Positions 54,471-63,478 of a DNA stretch of 64,000 nt are shown piece by piece. A program made the position numbers and the translations under genes. Within the stretch, counting starts at the first letter, position 1. Every line of letters starts with the position of its first letter. The stretch covers positions 1 through 64,000 of the forward strand of contig JADGRA010000023.1 of the NCBI GenBank assembly GCA_017881265.1. Direction: 5' to 3'. Below the pieces are notes generated by a model that searched no databases, was not told where the DNA came from, and saw only the letters and a program-made list of their open reading frames with translations. Origin of the DNA: Myxococcaceae bacterium. GTDB lineage: Bacteria > Myxococcota > Myxococcia > Myxococcales > Myxococcaceae.

Positions 54471-54534
54471 CGGTCCCTTGGCCCGGAGGTTTCTGCTCTG
54501 AAAACCAGGCCACTACTGCCAGCCCACGCGGCTG
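54471..54534. repeat. 64-bp island repeat, copy B
   Basis: Second copy of the dispersed repeat, 56 of 64 identical to 52167-52230 in the same orientation, 2.3 kb away. It lies about 75 bp from the intact tRNA-Arg end of the island. Confidence 0.6.
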
Positions 54535-54610
54535 TCGGTCCAACGTCCGATGCTCGTGCTCCGACTGCCGACATGGGATGCTTCCGCGAATGAAACCAAC
54601 GCACTGCGAG

Positions 54611-54653
54611 GCGCGCCCTAGAGGATTTGAACCTCTGGCCTTCGGATTCGTAG
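54611..54653 (-). repeat. tRNA-Arg(ACG) 3' half, right att-like end
   Basis: The 43-bp segment shared (42 of 43) with 50436-50478. It starts one base outside the tRNA 3' end and stops just past the anticodon, so the integrated DNA restored an intact tRNA on this side. Confidence 0.85.
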
Positions 54654-54685
54654 TCCGACGCTCTATCCAACTGAGCTAAGGGCGC
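54612..54685 (-). tRNA. tRNA-Arg (ACG)
   Basis: A 74-nt cloverleaf on the minus strand: acceptor GCGCCCT/AGGGCGC, D arm TAGCTCAGTTGGATAGAGC, anticodon loop CTACGAA (anticodon ACG), T arm GGTTCAAATCC, discriminator G. The A34 is the substrate of TadA, encoded across the island. No CCA is encoded. Confidence 0.96.
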
Positions 54686-54699
54686 GTTTTGAAACTTGG

Positions 54700-54786
54700 C
54701 GGAGAGAGAGGGATTCGAACCCTCGATACCCTTTCGAGTATGCAGGTTTAGCAAACCTGTGCCTTCAGCCTCTCGGCCATCTCTCC
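54700..54786 (-). tRNA. tRNA-Ser (GCT)
   Basis: A class II tRNA on the minus strand with acceptor GGAGAGA/TCTCTCC, anticodon loop TTGCTAA (anticodon GCT), a long variable arm, T loop GTTCGAATCC and discriminator G. It reads AGC and AGU. Confidence 0.95.
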
Positions 54787-54823
54787 ACAGGAACCAACAC
54801 CTACCAATGTCAAAGAGCAGCGA

Positions 54824-54910
54824 CGGAGGAAGTAGGATTCGAACCTACGAAGGGCTTTCACCCTTGGCGGTTTTCAAGACCGCTGCCTTCAGCCGCTCGG
54901 CCATTCCTCC
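54824..54910 (-). tRNA. tRNA-Ser (TGA)
   Basis: A class II tRNA on the minus strand with acceptor GGAGGAA/TTCCTCC, anticodon loop CTTGAAA (anticodon TGA), a long variable arm, T loop GTTCGAATCC and discriminator G. It reads UCA and other UCN codons by wobble. serS ends about 100 bp upstream. Confidence 0.95.
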
Positions 54911-55013
54911 AAGACGGCAGGAGGCGACGCCCTCCACCCCTTCGAAAAGGGTCGCCTTCTTTACCGTATTGCAGGGGCATTGCAACCCATAGCCCCCAGG
55001 GGTGGACGCTCGC

Positions 55014-56288
55014 TCAGGGGCGAAGTTCCTTCAAGCCCCCCAGGTACGGCCACAGCGCCTCGGGCAGCGCCACCGTGCCGTCCTCGCGCTGGCCGTTTTC
55101 CAGCAACGCCACCAGCGTCCGCCCCACGGCGAGGGCCGAGCCGTTCAGGGTGTGCACCAACTGCGGCTTGGCCCCGGCCTCGGGCCGGAAGCGGACTTTC
55201 GCCCGCCGCGCCTGGAAGTCCGTGCAGTTGGAGCAGGAGGAAATCTCCCGGAAGGTGTTTTGCCCCGGAAGCCACACCTCCACGTCGTACGTCTTGGCGG
55301 ACGTGAAGCCCATGTCCCCCGTGCACAACAGCACCACCCGGTGGTGCAGCTGCAGCCGGCGGAGGACTTCACATGCCCCGTCCACCATGGCCTCCAGCGC
55401 CGCCATGCTGTCCTCGGGCCGGACGAAGTTCACCAGCTCCACCTTGTGGAACTGGTGCTGGCGCACCAGTCCCCGGGTGTCCTTGCCTGCTGCGCCGGCC
55501 TCGGCGCGAAAGCACGGGCTGAAGGCGACGTAGCGCAGGGGAAGTTTCTCGCCGTCCAGAATCTCATCCGCGTGGTAGTTGGTGACGGGCACCTCGGCGG
55601 TGGGGATGAGGAAGTACTCATCCTCGCCCGAGACGACCCGGAACAAATCCTGTTCAAACTTGGGCAGCTGCCCCGTTCCGATGAGGGCCTGCCTGAGGAC
55701 GAGGTAGGGGGGCAGCAGTTCCAGGTAGCCGTGCTCGGTGGCCACGTCCACCATGAGGGACACCAGGGCCCGTTCCAGGCGGGCCAGCGCGCCCCGGTAG
55801 AAGGCGAAGCGCGCGCCGGACACCTTGGCCGCCCGCTCGAAGTCGAGCATCCCCAGGGCCTCGCCCAATTCAAAGTGCTGCCTGGGGGTGAAGAGAAAGC
55901 GCGGCGCCTCCCCCCACCGCCGGACTTCCTTGTTGTCCTGGGGCCCGCCGCCCACCGGCACGGAAGCGTCGGGCAGGTTGGGGAGGTCCAGCCGAATCTG
56001 CTGCAGTTCCTCCTCCAGGGCGGCCAGGCGCTTCTCCTGGTCCTTGATGGACTGGCTGACCTCGCGCATCTGCCCGCGCAGGGCCTCCAGCGCGGATGGC
56101 GACTCCTTCGCCAGCCGCTTCATCTCCTCGTTGGCCGTGTTGCGGCGCTGCTGCAGCGATTCCAGGGCCACGTTCAGGGTCCGGCGCTCCGCCATGAGGC
56201 GCTGGAACGGCCCGAGGTCGAGGGTGCCGCCACGGGTGCGCAGCCGCTCCACCAACTCAGGGTCCTCGAGGCTGCGCAAATCCAGCAT
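55014..56288 (-). CDS. serS: Seryl-tRNA synthetase
   Basis: 424 residues, usual length. The N-terminal long coiled-coil arm (about 30-100) grips the tRNA-Ser variable arm. The class II core has motif 1 near [11 protein letters not shown], motif 2 as [19 protein letters not shown], and motif 3 as [19 protein letters not shown]. It charges tRNA-Ser and also tRNA-Sec where present. The ATG overlaps the stop of the preceding zinc-ribbon/TPR gene by one base, and two tRNA-Ser genes follow directly. Confidence 0.97.
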   Translation of the reverse strand: MLDLRSLEDPELVERLRTRGGTLDLGPFQRLMAERRTLNVALESLQQRRNTANEEMKRLAKESPSALEALRGQMREVSQSIKDQEKRLAALEEELQQIRLDLPNLPDASVPVGGGPQDNKEVRRWGEAPRFLFTPRQHFELGEALGMLDFERAAKVSGARFAFYRGALARLERALVSLMVDVATEHGYLELLPPYLVLRQALIGTGQLPKFEQDLFRVVSGEDEYFLIPTAEVPVTNYHADEILDGEKLPLRYVAFSPCFRAEAGAAGKDTRGLVRQHQFHKVELVNFVRPEDSMAALEAMVDGACEVLRRLQLHHRVVLLCTGDMGFTSAKTYDVEVWLPGQNTFREISSCSNCTDFQARRAKVRFRPEAGAKPQLVHTLNGSALAVGRTLVALLENGQREDGTVALPEALWPYLGGLKELRP

Positions 56289-59200
56289 CAGCGGCCGCCT
56301 TGCAGATCGAGAATCTCGTCCTCCACTTCCTGACGTTCTTTGGCTTTGGGGGCCTTCTGCAAGTAGGCCTTGAAGGCGGAGATGGCCTCGCGGCGGCGCC
56401 CGCGTTCCTTGTAGGCGTAGCCGAGGTGGTAGAAGGCGAGCGCGTTGGAGGGGTCGGCGACGGTGGACTTCACGTAGTAGGGCAGCGCGCGCGTCTGGTC
56501 GCCCTGCTCGGCGTAGGAGCGGGCGATGCGGTAGTTCAGCCCCGGAATCTTCGGGTCCACGCGCAGCGCCTGCAGGTAGCGGGCGCCGGCCTCCGCCCAG
56601 TGGTTGGTTTGCGCGTAGCAGTCGCCCACTGCTACCAACAACACCGTGCGCGAAGGGTCCGCCTGCAGCCCGCCTTCGTAGGCGGTGATGGCCTCCTCGC
56701 ACTGCTGGGCTTCTTGCTCGGCCTGCCCCATGGCCATCCAGGCGTCGGTGTACTTGGGGTTGAGCCTCACCGCTGTCTTCCACTCCTCGATGGCTTCCGG
56801 CACCTTCTTCGCCCCGAGGTAAATCTTCCCCATTTCGTAGTGGTAGCTGGCGCGCTGCGGGACGCGGTCCAGCGCGGCGCGCATGCTCTCGATGGCGCCC
56901 GTCCACTCCAAGCGCGCGGCGTGCACCTGGGCCATGTAGAAGTTGGCCTCGGGGTTGCTGGGCTCCACCCGAAGGGCGGCGGTGAGGGCCGTCTCGGCGG
57001 CGGGCAGGTTTCCCTGCTCCAGGAGGACGGCGCCTACCGCCACGTTCACCTTCAGGTTTCCGCTGCTGGGGCGGGCCGCCTCCATCTCCTTCAGGGCGCC
57101 GGGCAAGTCCTTCAGCTTCCACAGTGCGAGGCCACGCTGCAGCCGTCCGTCGGGGACGTTGGCGTCCAGCTTCAGGGCGCGCTCGGCGTCGACGCGCGCG
57201 TCTGCCCAGCGCTGCTGCTCGATAGCCACCCGCGACTGGCCCAGCCAGGCGGCCGCGTACTTGGGGTCCGCGGCACTGGCCTTCTCGTACTCGGTACGGG
57301 CGTGGGCCGCGTCGCCGTCGGCCATGGCCAAGTCGCCCAGGCCCACCAGCACGCGCGGGTCGTCGGGGAGGCGTTGCGCCAGCGCGTCGAATTGGGCGCG
57401 CGCCTCGGTGTTGCGGCGGAAGCGGAGGAAGAAGCGTCCCAGGGCCAGCGCCGGGTCCGGATTCTTGGGGTCGGCGGCGAGCGCCTGCGTGTAGCGGGAC
57501 TCCGCCTCGCCGAGGCGGTCGAGGGTCTCATTCACCTGGCCGGCCAACAGCAGCAGCCGGGCATCCGTGGGCAAGCGGGCCAGAGCGGCCGTCACTGCTG
57601 TCTGGGCCTCCGTCGGCCGCCCGAGGGCCAGGAGCGCGGTGACGAGGGCCTCGGCCAGCGCTGCATTCTGCGGGTCCTTCTGCGCCGCCTCCATCAGCAG
57701 CGGCAGGGCCTTCTCGAGGTCGTGCTTGGCCAGGTAGGCGCGGGCCAGTGCCCCGCGGGCCACCGGGGCGGCGGGGTCGGCTTTGGCGGCGCGCTCCAGC
57801 ACCTCCAGGCCGCCCTCCGCATCGCCGGTGGCAAGCAGCGCCAGGCCCTCCAGGGTGAGTGCCCGGGCCTGTTCCACGGGGGCCAGGGTAGCCAGTGCCG
57901 CCGGTTCGACAGCGGGCGCCAGCCAGGCCAGCGCGGCCGGACCGTCGCTGTCCTTGGAGAGGGCGAGGCCGGCCCGTTCTATGGACGAGGAGAAGTGCTT
58001 GCTGTCCAGGGTGAGGGCCTGGGCGAAGGCCGCGTCCGCCCCGGGCGCATCGCCGCTGGCCAGGCGGGCGAGGCCGAGGGCGTGCCAGACGCGGGCGCTG
58101 GGGGAATTCTTGGAAAGCGGTTCCAGCAGCTGCACGGCGGCCTTGGCCTGGTTCTTCTGCAGCGTGGCCTCCGCCTGCAGCAGCACCACCTCGGTGTTCC
58201 CGCCCGGGGCCAGCGCGAGCTCCGCCAGGGCCTGGTCCGGCTGTCGCGCGGTGAGGGCCGCGCTGGCGACGGCCTTCACCCGTTCCACGTCGTGCTTCCC
58301 CAGGAGGGAGAGGGGGCCGTCCAGGGCCGCCGTCACCCGCGGTGCGTCCGCTGCCTGGGTGGTGGCGTACTGCCTCTCCAGTCGGGACACGGCCTGCACC
58401 CAGGCGGCGCGCACCAGCGGCACCTCGCGAGCGGCCAGAAGCCCGTCCAGCTGGGCGCGCGCGGTCTTCAGCGCCGCGTAGCTGTCCTGTCCCAGCGCCT
58501 TCTGCGCCGCGGCGAAGCTGGCCGCCTCGGGTGAGCCGGCCTTCAGGGATGCGGGGAACAGCCACTTCCAGCCGAAGGGGCCAAAGCTGGTGAAGCCCAG
58601 GCTTCCCCCGGCGGCCAGCACCAGAAGGCCCACGCCCGCCAGGGCGCCCAGCGTCAGAAGCTTCTTGCGCCGCGAGGCGTCGGCCTCGCTGTCCACCATG
58701 GTGCTGACCACCGCCATGCGGCCTTCGTAAACCTGGCGCAGACGCTCCAAGTCCGCCGGGGCGGAGGGGCCGGAATGGGCGGCTGGCGTTCCGGGGGCCG
58801 GCGTGGGTGCGTCCGGGCGCGTCAGTAGGTGCTGCATGACGGCGGCGAAGCCGGGCACAGAACCCAGCGGCACCCACGTGTCCTGGTCCGTGGAGACGTC
58901 CTCGTTGCCGAGGAGCTGGCCGTCGCCCAGCATCTTCGCGATGACGCCCTCGTCGAAGGGGCCGAAGATTTTTCCGCTGCGCCGCCGGACGTGGAAGCGC
59001 GTGGGCTTGGCACGCTTGCCCTTGCTTTCCTTGGCCGCCTCCTCGAGGAAGCCGAGCATCTCCAGGCCGTCCTCTGGCTCGGGTTCCTTCTCCGGGCCGC
59101 GCGGCAACGGTGCGGACAGGTCCGCCTCCAGTTCCTCCTGCGCGGGGGCGGACGGGTCGAACTCGAGCGGGTCCACCGCCGGCGTCGCCGGGGTGGCCGG

Positions 59201-60205
59201 CGGTACCGCCGCCGTCGATGCGCTTACCGTGGCCCGGGCCGGGGCCTTGGGGCTGGGCGGGGCGGTGGGTGGGGGCGCCGTCGGGGAGGGGGGCGGGAAG
59301 GCCGGCGCGTCCCAGGCGAAGCCGCCTGGCTGCGCCGGTTCAAAGTCCTCCGGCAGTGGCAAGTCGGTGGCGTTGGCGTCCCCGCCTTCCAGTTCCACTT
59401 CGCCGAAGGACGGGCGCGCGGGGGCGGAGGCGTCGGGCGAGGCGTCCCAGGCGTCGGCGAAGGCAAGGTCCGCCGGGGCGCTGGACGCCGCGGCAAATTG
59501 CTCATCGGCCGCCGGGACGTCGGCCGTTGCCGCGGCAGGGGAGGCGAGGGCTTCATCCAGCACCGGGAAGGGCGCGGGTGCGGGGGGCTGCACGTCCAGC
59601 ACCGGGGGCGGAGGCACGTCGGCGGCGGGACGCGGCGGGGCTGCCCTCGGCAGCGGCGGTGGGGGAGGCGGGCGCGCCGGCGCCGCCGTGGGTGCGGGCA
59701 GTGGGATGGTGGGCGGCGCCTCTTTGGGGACGGAAAACACCACCGTGCGGTCCGGCGGCCGGGGGGCACCGGGGACAGCCGGAACGGCGGGGCCGGCGTT
59801 CGGTGGTGGGCTCGGCATGGCCGGCAGGGGGATGACTCCCGTCGTCATGGACAGGCCTTCGGCGCTGGCGTCCGGCGCGTGGGGCGTCAGCCGGGGCAGG
59901 CCGGTGTTGCCGAGTCCCAGCGAAGGCAGGGGGATGACTCCCGTCGTCATGGACTGCGGGGCCGTCGCCACCGCGCGCGCGGCCGGGGCGGGGGAAGCGC
60001 CGGGCAGGGGGACGGCGCCCTCAGCGGGCCGGCGCGCGGGCGGCGGCGGCGGCGGCGTGGCCGGCAGCGGCACCGCGTCCGGGGCACCCGCCTGGATGGG
60101 GAAGACGGTTTGGCACTTGGTGCACTTCAGCTTCGCCCCGCCGGGCGGAATGCGCCTCTCGTCGAGGTTGTACGTCGCCTGGCAGGAGGGGCACGTCACT
60201 CTCAT
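56288..60205 (-). CDS. Zinc-ribbon, GYF-like, single-TM TPR protein (AgmX/GltJ-like cytoplasmic half)
   Basis: 1305 residues from ATG 60205. Residues 1-40 form an MJ0042-type zinc ribbon (CPSC...CTKC). A long Pro/Ala-rich region holds the repeated motif MTTGVIPLP twice. A GYF_2-like domain lies at about 400-460 ([26 protein letters not shown]). One transmembrane helix lies at about 513-538. About twenty TPR-like units then fill 560-1290. Zinc ribbon, proline linker and GYF domain before one helix are the cytoplasmic features of M. xanthus AgmX/GltJ, which binds MglA; here the exported part is a TPR array. It overlaps serS by one base. Confidence 0.8.
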   Translation of the reverse strand: MRVTCPSCQATYNLDERRIPPGGAKLKCTKCQTVFPIQAGAPDAVPLPATPPPPPPARRPAEGAVPLPGASPAPAARAVATAPQSMTTGVIPLPSLGLGNTGLPRLTPHAPDASAEGLSMTTGVIPLPAMPSPPPNAGPAVPAVPGAPRPPDRTVVFSVPKEAPPTIPLPAPTAAPARPPPPPPLPRAAPPRPAADVPPPPVLDVQPPAPAPFPVLDEALASPAAATADVPAADEQFAAASSAPADLAFADAWDASPDASAPARPSFGEVELEGGDANATDLPLPEDFEPAQPGGFAWDAPAFPPPSPTAPPPTAPPSPKAPARATVSASTAAVPPATPATPAVDPLEFDPSAPAQEELEADLSAPLPRGPEKEPEPEDGLEMLGFLEEAAKESKGKRAKPTRFHVRRRSGKIFGPFDEGVIAKMLGDGQLLGNEDVSTDQDTWVPLGSVPGFAAVMQHLLTRPDAPTPAPGTPAAHSGPSAPADLERLRQVYEGRMAVVSTMVDSEADASRRKKLLTLGALAGVGLLVLAAGGSLGFTSFGPFGWKWLFPASLKAGSPEAASFAAAQKALGQDSYAALKTARAQLDGLLAAREVPLVRAAWVQAVSRLERQYATTQAADAPRVTAALDGPLSLLGKHDVERVKAVASAALTARQPDQALAELALAPGGNTEVVLLQAEATLQKNQAKAAVQLLEPLSKNSPSARVWHALGLARLASGDAPGADAAFAQALTLDSKHFSSSIERAGLALSKDSDGPAALAWLAPAVEPAALATLAPVEQARALTLEGLALLATGDAEGGLEVLERAAKADPAAPVARGALARAYLAKHDLEKALPLLMEAAQKDPQNAALAEALVTALLALGRPTEAQTAVTAALARLPTDARLLLLAGQVNETLDRLGEAESRYTQALAADPKNPDPALALGRFFLRFRRNTEARAQFDALAQRLPDDPRVLVGLGDLAMADGDAAHARTEYEKASAADPKYAAAWLGQSRVAIEQQRWADARVDAERALKLDANVPDGRLQRGLALWKLKDLPGALKEMEAARPSSGNLKVNVAVGAVLLEQGNLPAAETALTAALRVEPSNPEANFYMAQVHAARLEWTGAIESMRAALDRVPQRASYHYEMGKIYLGAKKVPEAIEEWKTAVRLNPKYTDAWMAMGQAEQEAQQCEEAITAYEGGLQADPSRTVLLVAVGDCYAQTNHWAEAGARYLQALRVDPKIPGLNYRIARSYAEQGDQTRALPYYVKSTVADPSNALAFYHLGYAYKERGRRREAISAFKAYLQKAPKAKERQEVEDEILDLQGGR

Positions 60206-60276
60206 GGGACACGGCAAACGTTACCAGAAAGGCCAGGGAAGGCCGGGGGGCTATGCTAGGTAGCTCGCCCTCTTAC

Positions 60277-61596
60277 ATGGACCCCGTGCTCATCCTCGGC
60301 GGTGGACTGGCCGGCCTCTCCACGGCCGTCTTCCTCAAACGCCCCTGGCTTCTCGTCGAGAAGGAGGCGCGTGTCGGCGGGAAGACACGCACCGAAGTCC
60401 TCCACGGGGGCTTCCACTTCGACGCCACCGGCCACTGGCTGCACCTGCGGGACCCGGAGATGACGTCCCTCGTCACCACGGCCTGGCTTCCGGACGGCTT
60501 CGTGCGCATCGACCGGCGCGCCGCCGTCTACTCCCGGGGCGTCTTCACCCGCTTCCCCTACCAGGTGAATACCAGCGGCCTGCCGGCCGAGGTGGTGGCG
60601 GAGAATCTCCTCGGCTTCATCGACGCGACGCTGGGGGACAAGGGCCGGGCGCTGCGCGAGCGCGAGCCGCGCAACTTCGAGGAATTCATCCTGCGGCACC
60701 TGGGCGAGGGCTTCGCGAAGAATTTCATGGTGCCCTACAACCGAAAGCTGTGGACGGTGCCCCCGGCGCAGCTGTCCGCCGCCTGGTGTAGCCGCTTCGT
60801 GCCGAAGCCCACGCTGAAGGAGGTGGTGGAGGGCGCGCTCGGCCTGGGGGGTGACCAGCTGGGCTACAACGCCAGCTTCCTCTACCCGCGCCAGGGCGGC
60901 ATCGAGGCGCTGCCCCGCGCGCTGCTGCAGTCCGCCACCGGGGGCCGCGTGCTGGTGGGCACCGTACCCACCAAGCTGGACTGGCGCGCGCGCACCGCGG
61001 CGCTGTCCAGCGGGGAGACGGTCCGCTTCTCGGACGTGGTGTCCACCATCGAGTTGCCGCAGCTGGTCCGGCTTCTGGCCGAAGGGCCGTCGGGCGTGCC
61101 GGAGGAGGTGCGGGCGGCGGCGGGTCGGCTGCGGTCCTTCACCGTCACCTACGTCCGGGTGGGCGCCCGCGGCCTCAACCGGCAGCCCTGGCACTGGGTG
61201 TACCTGCCGGAGGCGGAGTTTCAGACGTACCGCATCGGTTCCCCTTCGGCGGTGTACGCGCCGCTGGCGCCGGAGGGCACGGCGTCCTTCTACGTCGAGT
61301 ACAGCCACGCCGGGGAGCGCAGCCGGGCCGCCTGCGAGGCGGCCGCGGTGGAGGACCTGGTGGCCGCGCAGATGGTGCACCGGCGCGAGGACATCCTCTT
61401 CGCGGAGGCGGAGGAGATTCCGCACGCCTACGTCATTTACGATGACGCCTACGGGCCGGCGCGCAAGACGGTGATGGACTTCCTCGCCGCCGCGCGCCTG
61501 TACACCGCCGGACGCTACGGCCAGTGGGAGTACTCCTCGATGGAGGACGCCCTTCTGGCGGGACGGGCCGCCGCGGACACCCTCAACGCGGCCTAG
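60277..61596 (+). CDS. FAD-dependent amine-oxidase/UDP-galactopyranose-mutase-like protein
   Basis: 439 residues from ATG 60277. The dinucleotide-binding motif is ILGGGLAGLSTAVFL at the N-terminus, followed by VEKEARVGGKTRTE and a GGFHFDATGHWLHL segment typical of protoporphyrinogen-oxidase-like and UDP-galactopyranose-mutase-like flavoproteins. The C-terminal GRYGQWEYSSMEDALLAGRA closes the FAD site. Substrates in this group include nucleotide sugars and isoprenoids. Neighbouring glycan genes favour a sugar role, which is inference. An ATG at 60253 may instead be part of a TATGCT -10 element. Confidence 0.82.
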   Translation: MDPVLILGGGLAGLSTAVFLKRPWLLVEKEARVGGKTRTEVLHGGFHFDATGHWLHLRDPEMTSLVTTAWLPDGFVRIDRRAAVYSRGVFTRFPYQVNTSGLPAEVVAENLLGFIDATLGDKGRALREREPRNFEEFILRHLGEGFAKNFMVPYNRKLWTVPPAQLSAAWCSRFVPKPTLKEVVEGALGLGGDQLGYNASFLYPRQGGIEALPRALLQSATGGRVLVGTVPTKLDWRARTAALSSGETVRFSDVVSTIELPQLVRLLAEGPSGVPEEVRAAAGRLRSFTVTYVRVGARGLNRQPWHWVYLPEAEFQTYRIGSPSAVYAPLAPEGTASFYVEYSHAGERSRAACEAAAVEDLVAAQMVHRREDILFAEAEEIPHAYVIYDDAYGPARKTVMDFLAAARLYTAGRYGQWEYSSMEDALLAGRAAADTLNAA

Positions 61597-61647
61597 CCTC
61601 TCTCGGGAGGGCAGGGGCACGCGCCACCCACCCAACGCCGGGGCGTC

Positions 61648-61679
61648 CGGGGGGGCCCCCCGAGGGGAAGGACGTCCTT
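61648..61679. other. GC hairpin and palindrome between genes
   Basis: A strong GC hairpin (CCGGGGGGG / CCCCCCGAGG, 61648-61665) is followed at once by the perfect 12-bp palindrome AAGGACGTCCTT (61668-61679). The first could terminate the oxidoreductase transcript; the second could be a protein-binding site before the glycosyltransferase. No T run follows the hairpin. Confidence 0.35.
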
Positions 61680-61749
61680 GGGCGACACCCAGGGCCCGTG
61701 TTAGTCCCCTCGCGCGCCCGAAACCGCCCCCGGGCCCGCCCCAAGGCCA

Positions 61750-62469
61750 ATGGCTTCCGCGCCGCAACTCAGCGTCGTCATCCCCGTCTACAACGAGGCG
61801 TCCATCGTCGCCTCCGCCGTGGGCGAGCTGGCGCATGCCCTGGACGCGCGCGGGCTCTCCTGGGAGATGGTGCTGGCGGAGAATGGCTCCCGCGACGAGA
61901 CGCCGGAGATTCTGCAGCGGCTGTCGGCGGCGGATGCCCGCGTGCGCTTCCTGCACGTGGAACGCCCCAACTACGGGGCGGCCCTCAAGGCGGGCATCCT
62001 CGCCGCCCATGGCACGCTGGTGGTGTGCGACGAGATTGACCTCGGGGACCTGCACTTCTACGACGCCGCGCTGGACGTGCTGAAGGACCCGAAGGTGGAC
62101 CTGGTGGTGGGCAGCAAGGCCGCCCGCGGCGCGGTGGACAGGCGGCCCATGCTGCGGCGGGTGGCCACCCGGGTGCACAACGGGCTCTTACGCCTGCTGT
62201 TGGACTTCCAGGGCACGGACACCCACGGCCTGAAGGCCTTTCGCCGGGAGCGCCTTCTTCCGGTGGTGGAGGCGTGCGTGGTGGACCGGGACGTCTTCGC
62301 GAGCGAGCTGGTCATCCGCGCCTGGCGGGCGGGCTTGCGGGTGCTGGAGATTCCCATCGAGTTGCGCGAGAAGCGCAAGCCCACCATCAACCTGTACAAG
62401 CGCGTCCCCAACGTGCTGCGCAACGTGGCCAAACTGGTGTGGGTGGTGCGCCTCAAGGGCGGCGCATGA
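61750..62469 (+). CDS. Family 2 glycosyltransferase
   Basis: 239 residues of a DPM1/ArnC-like GT2 domain: LSVVIPVYNEASIVASAVGE at the start, ENGSRDETPEIL and RPNYGAALKAGI in the nucleotide-sugar site. The usual DxD appears as DEIDLGD near 96-102. No transmembrane helix follows, unlike many DPM1-type enzymes, so it is probably a soluble or peripheral enzyme. Its stop overlaps the deacetylase start (ATGA), so the two form an operon, probably for a polyprenyl-linked or surface sugar. Confidence 0.88.
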   Translation: MASAPQLSVVIPVYNEASIVASAVGELAHALDARGLSWEMVLAENGSRDETPEILQRLSAADARVRFLHVERPNYGAALKAGILAAHGTLVVCDEIDLGDLHFYDAALDVLKDPKVDLVVGSKAARGAVDRRPMLRRVATRVHNGLLRLLLDFQGTDTHGLKAFRRERLLPVVEACVVDRDVFASELVIRAWRAGLRVLEIPIELREKRKPTINLYKRVPNVLRNVAKLVWVVRLKGGA

Positions 62470-63410
62470 GGCGCGCGTGCGTCTCCGTCGACCTCGACGG
62501 GCTGCACCACTATGCGCGCATTCACGGACTGGCCGAGAGCGCGCTCGACGCCCGGGCGCGAGCCCTCCACCTCACCGTGGCGCTGCCGCGGCTGCTGGAG
62601 CTGTTCCAGGCGGCGGGCGTCCGCGCCACCCTCTTCGTCGTCGGCGAGGACGTCCACGGCCCCGGGGCCGAGGTCCTGCACCGCGCGGTGCAGGCCGGGC
62701 ATGAATTGGCCAGCCACAGCCACACCCACCCCTACGCGCTGGCCCGGGCCGCCCCGGGGCAGCTGGACGAAGAACTGGGCCGGGCGGAGGAGGCGCTGCA
62801 GGCCGTCTCCGGCCGCCGGCCGGAGGGCTTCCGGGCCCCGGGCTACACGCTCAGCTCCCCGCTGCTTCAAGCGCTGGTGCGAAGGGGCTACCACTACGAC
62901 GCCTCCGTCTTCCCGGCGGTGCCGTACTACCTGGCCAAGGCGGCGGTGCTGTTCGCCATGCGGCTTGCAGGCCGGGCCTCGGCCTCCTCGCTGGACAGCC
63001 CGGCCGTCCTGTGGGCGCCGCGCCAGCCCTACGCGCCGGACGTGGACAGGCCCTACCGCCGCGGGACGGCGCCGCTTGTGGAGTTGCCCATGGCGGTGAC
63101 GCCCGTCCTGCGCGTGCCCTTCTTCGGCACGCTTCTGACGTCGCTGCCCGGCTGGGCCGTGCGCGCGGCCTACCGGGCGGTGGCCGGGGACGACTTCCTG
63201 TCCTTGGAATTGCACGCGGTGGACGTGCTGGACGGCGCGGACGGCATTCCCGGGGCGCTGCTGTCTGTGCAGCGGGACGTGGCGCGTCCGCGTGCGGAGA
63301 AGGAACGCCGCCTGGCCCAGGTGCTGGGCTGGCTGGCCCGGGACTTCCAAACCGCCACCCTGGCCGAGGCGGGCCGGGCGCTGGCGCAGCCTGCGCCGGA
63401 AGGCGCCTAG
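62466..63410 (+). CDS. Polysaccharide deacetylase family protein (NodB fold)
   Basis: 314 residues. The NodB domain has CVSVDLDGL at the start (Asp pair), RATLFVVGEDV near 52, the metal-binding HxxxH as ASHSHTHPYALA near 82, and a GFRAPGYTLSSPLLQAL segment near 120. Later residues include ELHAVDVLDG. These enzymes remove N-acetyl groups from glycans or act on lipid-linked deoxyaminosugars (ArnD/PelA-like). It is translationally coupled to the glycosyltransferase, which suggests a sugar is attached to a carrier and then deacetylated. Confidence 0.85.
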   Translation: MRRACVSVDLDGLHHYARIHGLAESALDARARALHLTVALPRLLELFQAAGVRATLFVVGEDVHGPGAEVLHRAVQAGHELASHSHTHPYALARAAPGQLDEELGRAEEALQAVSGRRPEGFRAPGYTLSSPLLQALVRRGYHYDASVFPAVPYYLAKAAVLFAMRLAGRASASSLDSPAVLWAPRQPYAPDVDRPYRRGTAPLVELPMAVTPVLRVPFFGTLLTSLPGWAVRAAYRAVAGDDFLSLELHAVDVLDGADGIPGALLSVQRDVARPRAEKERRLAQVLGWLARDFQTATLAEAGRALAQPAPEGA

Positions 63411-63423
63411 GGCCCGCCCACGA

Positions 63424-63443
63424 AGGCCCCCTCGGGGGGCTTG
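63424..63443 (+). terminator. Hairpin after the deacetylase gene
   Basis: AAGGCCCCC-TC-GGGGGGCTT forms a tight 9-bp stem 15 bp past the deacetylase stop and ends in TTGGGG. It is a likely terminator or boundary before the acyltransferase gene. Confidence 0.45.
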
Positions 63444-63478
63444 GGGAGTGCTTCCACCGGCCCTGGCCGAGCGTGCTA

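Larger units (their letters stand above)
50436..54653. mobile_element. Putative tRNA-Arg integrated island, decayed or satellite-like
   Basis: A 4.2-kb segment is bounded by 43-bp direct copies of the tRNA-Arg(ACG) 3' half. It interrupts the conserved tRNA/tadA backbone. Inside are only small genes: a response regulator, two short membrane proteins, a zinc-ribbon-like protein, a small lipoprotein, and two copies of a 64-bp repeat. Much of it appears noncoding. No integrase, transposase or phage gene is recognisable, so the element is either a remnant or is mobilised by an enzyme encoded elsewhere. Confidence 0.7.

Noticed and set aside
56300-58534. A plus-strand open frame of about 740 codons opposite the zinc-ribbon/TPR gene
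   Set aside because: It mirrors the TPR repeats on the other strand and has no recognisable domain or ribosome binding site.
60256-62178. A minus-strand open frame of about 640 codons opposite the oxidoreductase and glycosyltransferase genes
   Set aside because: It spans two genuine genes and their spacer, is His/Arg/Gly-rich and has no domain.
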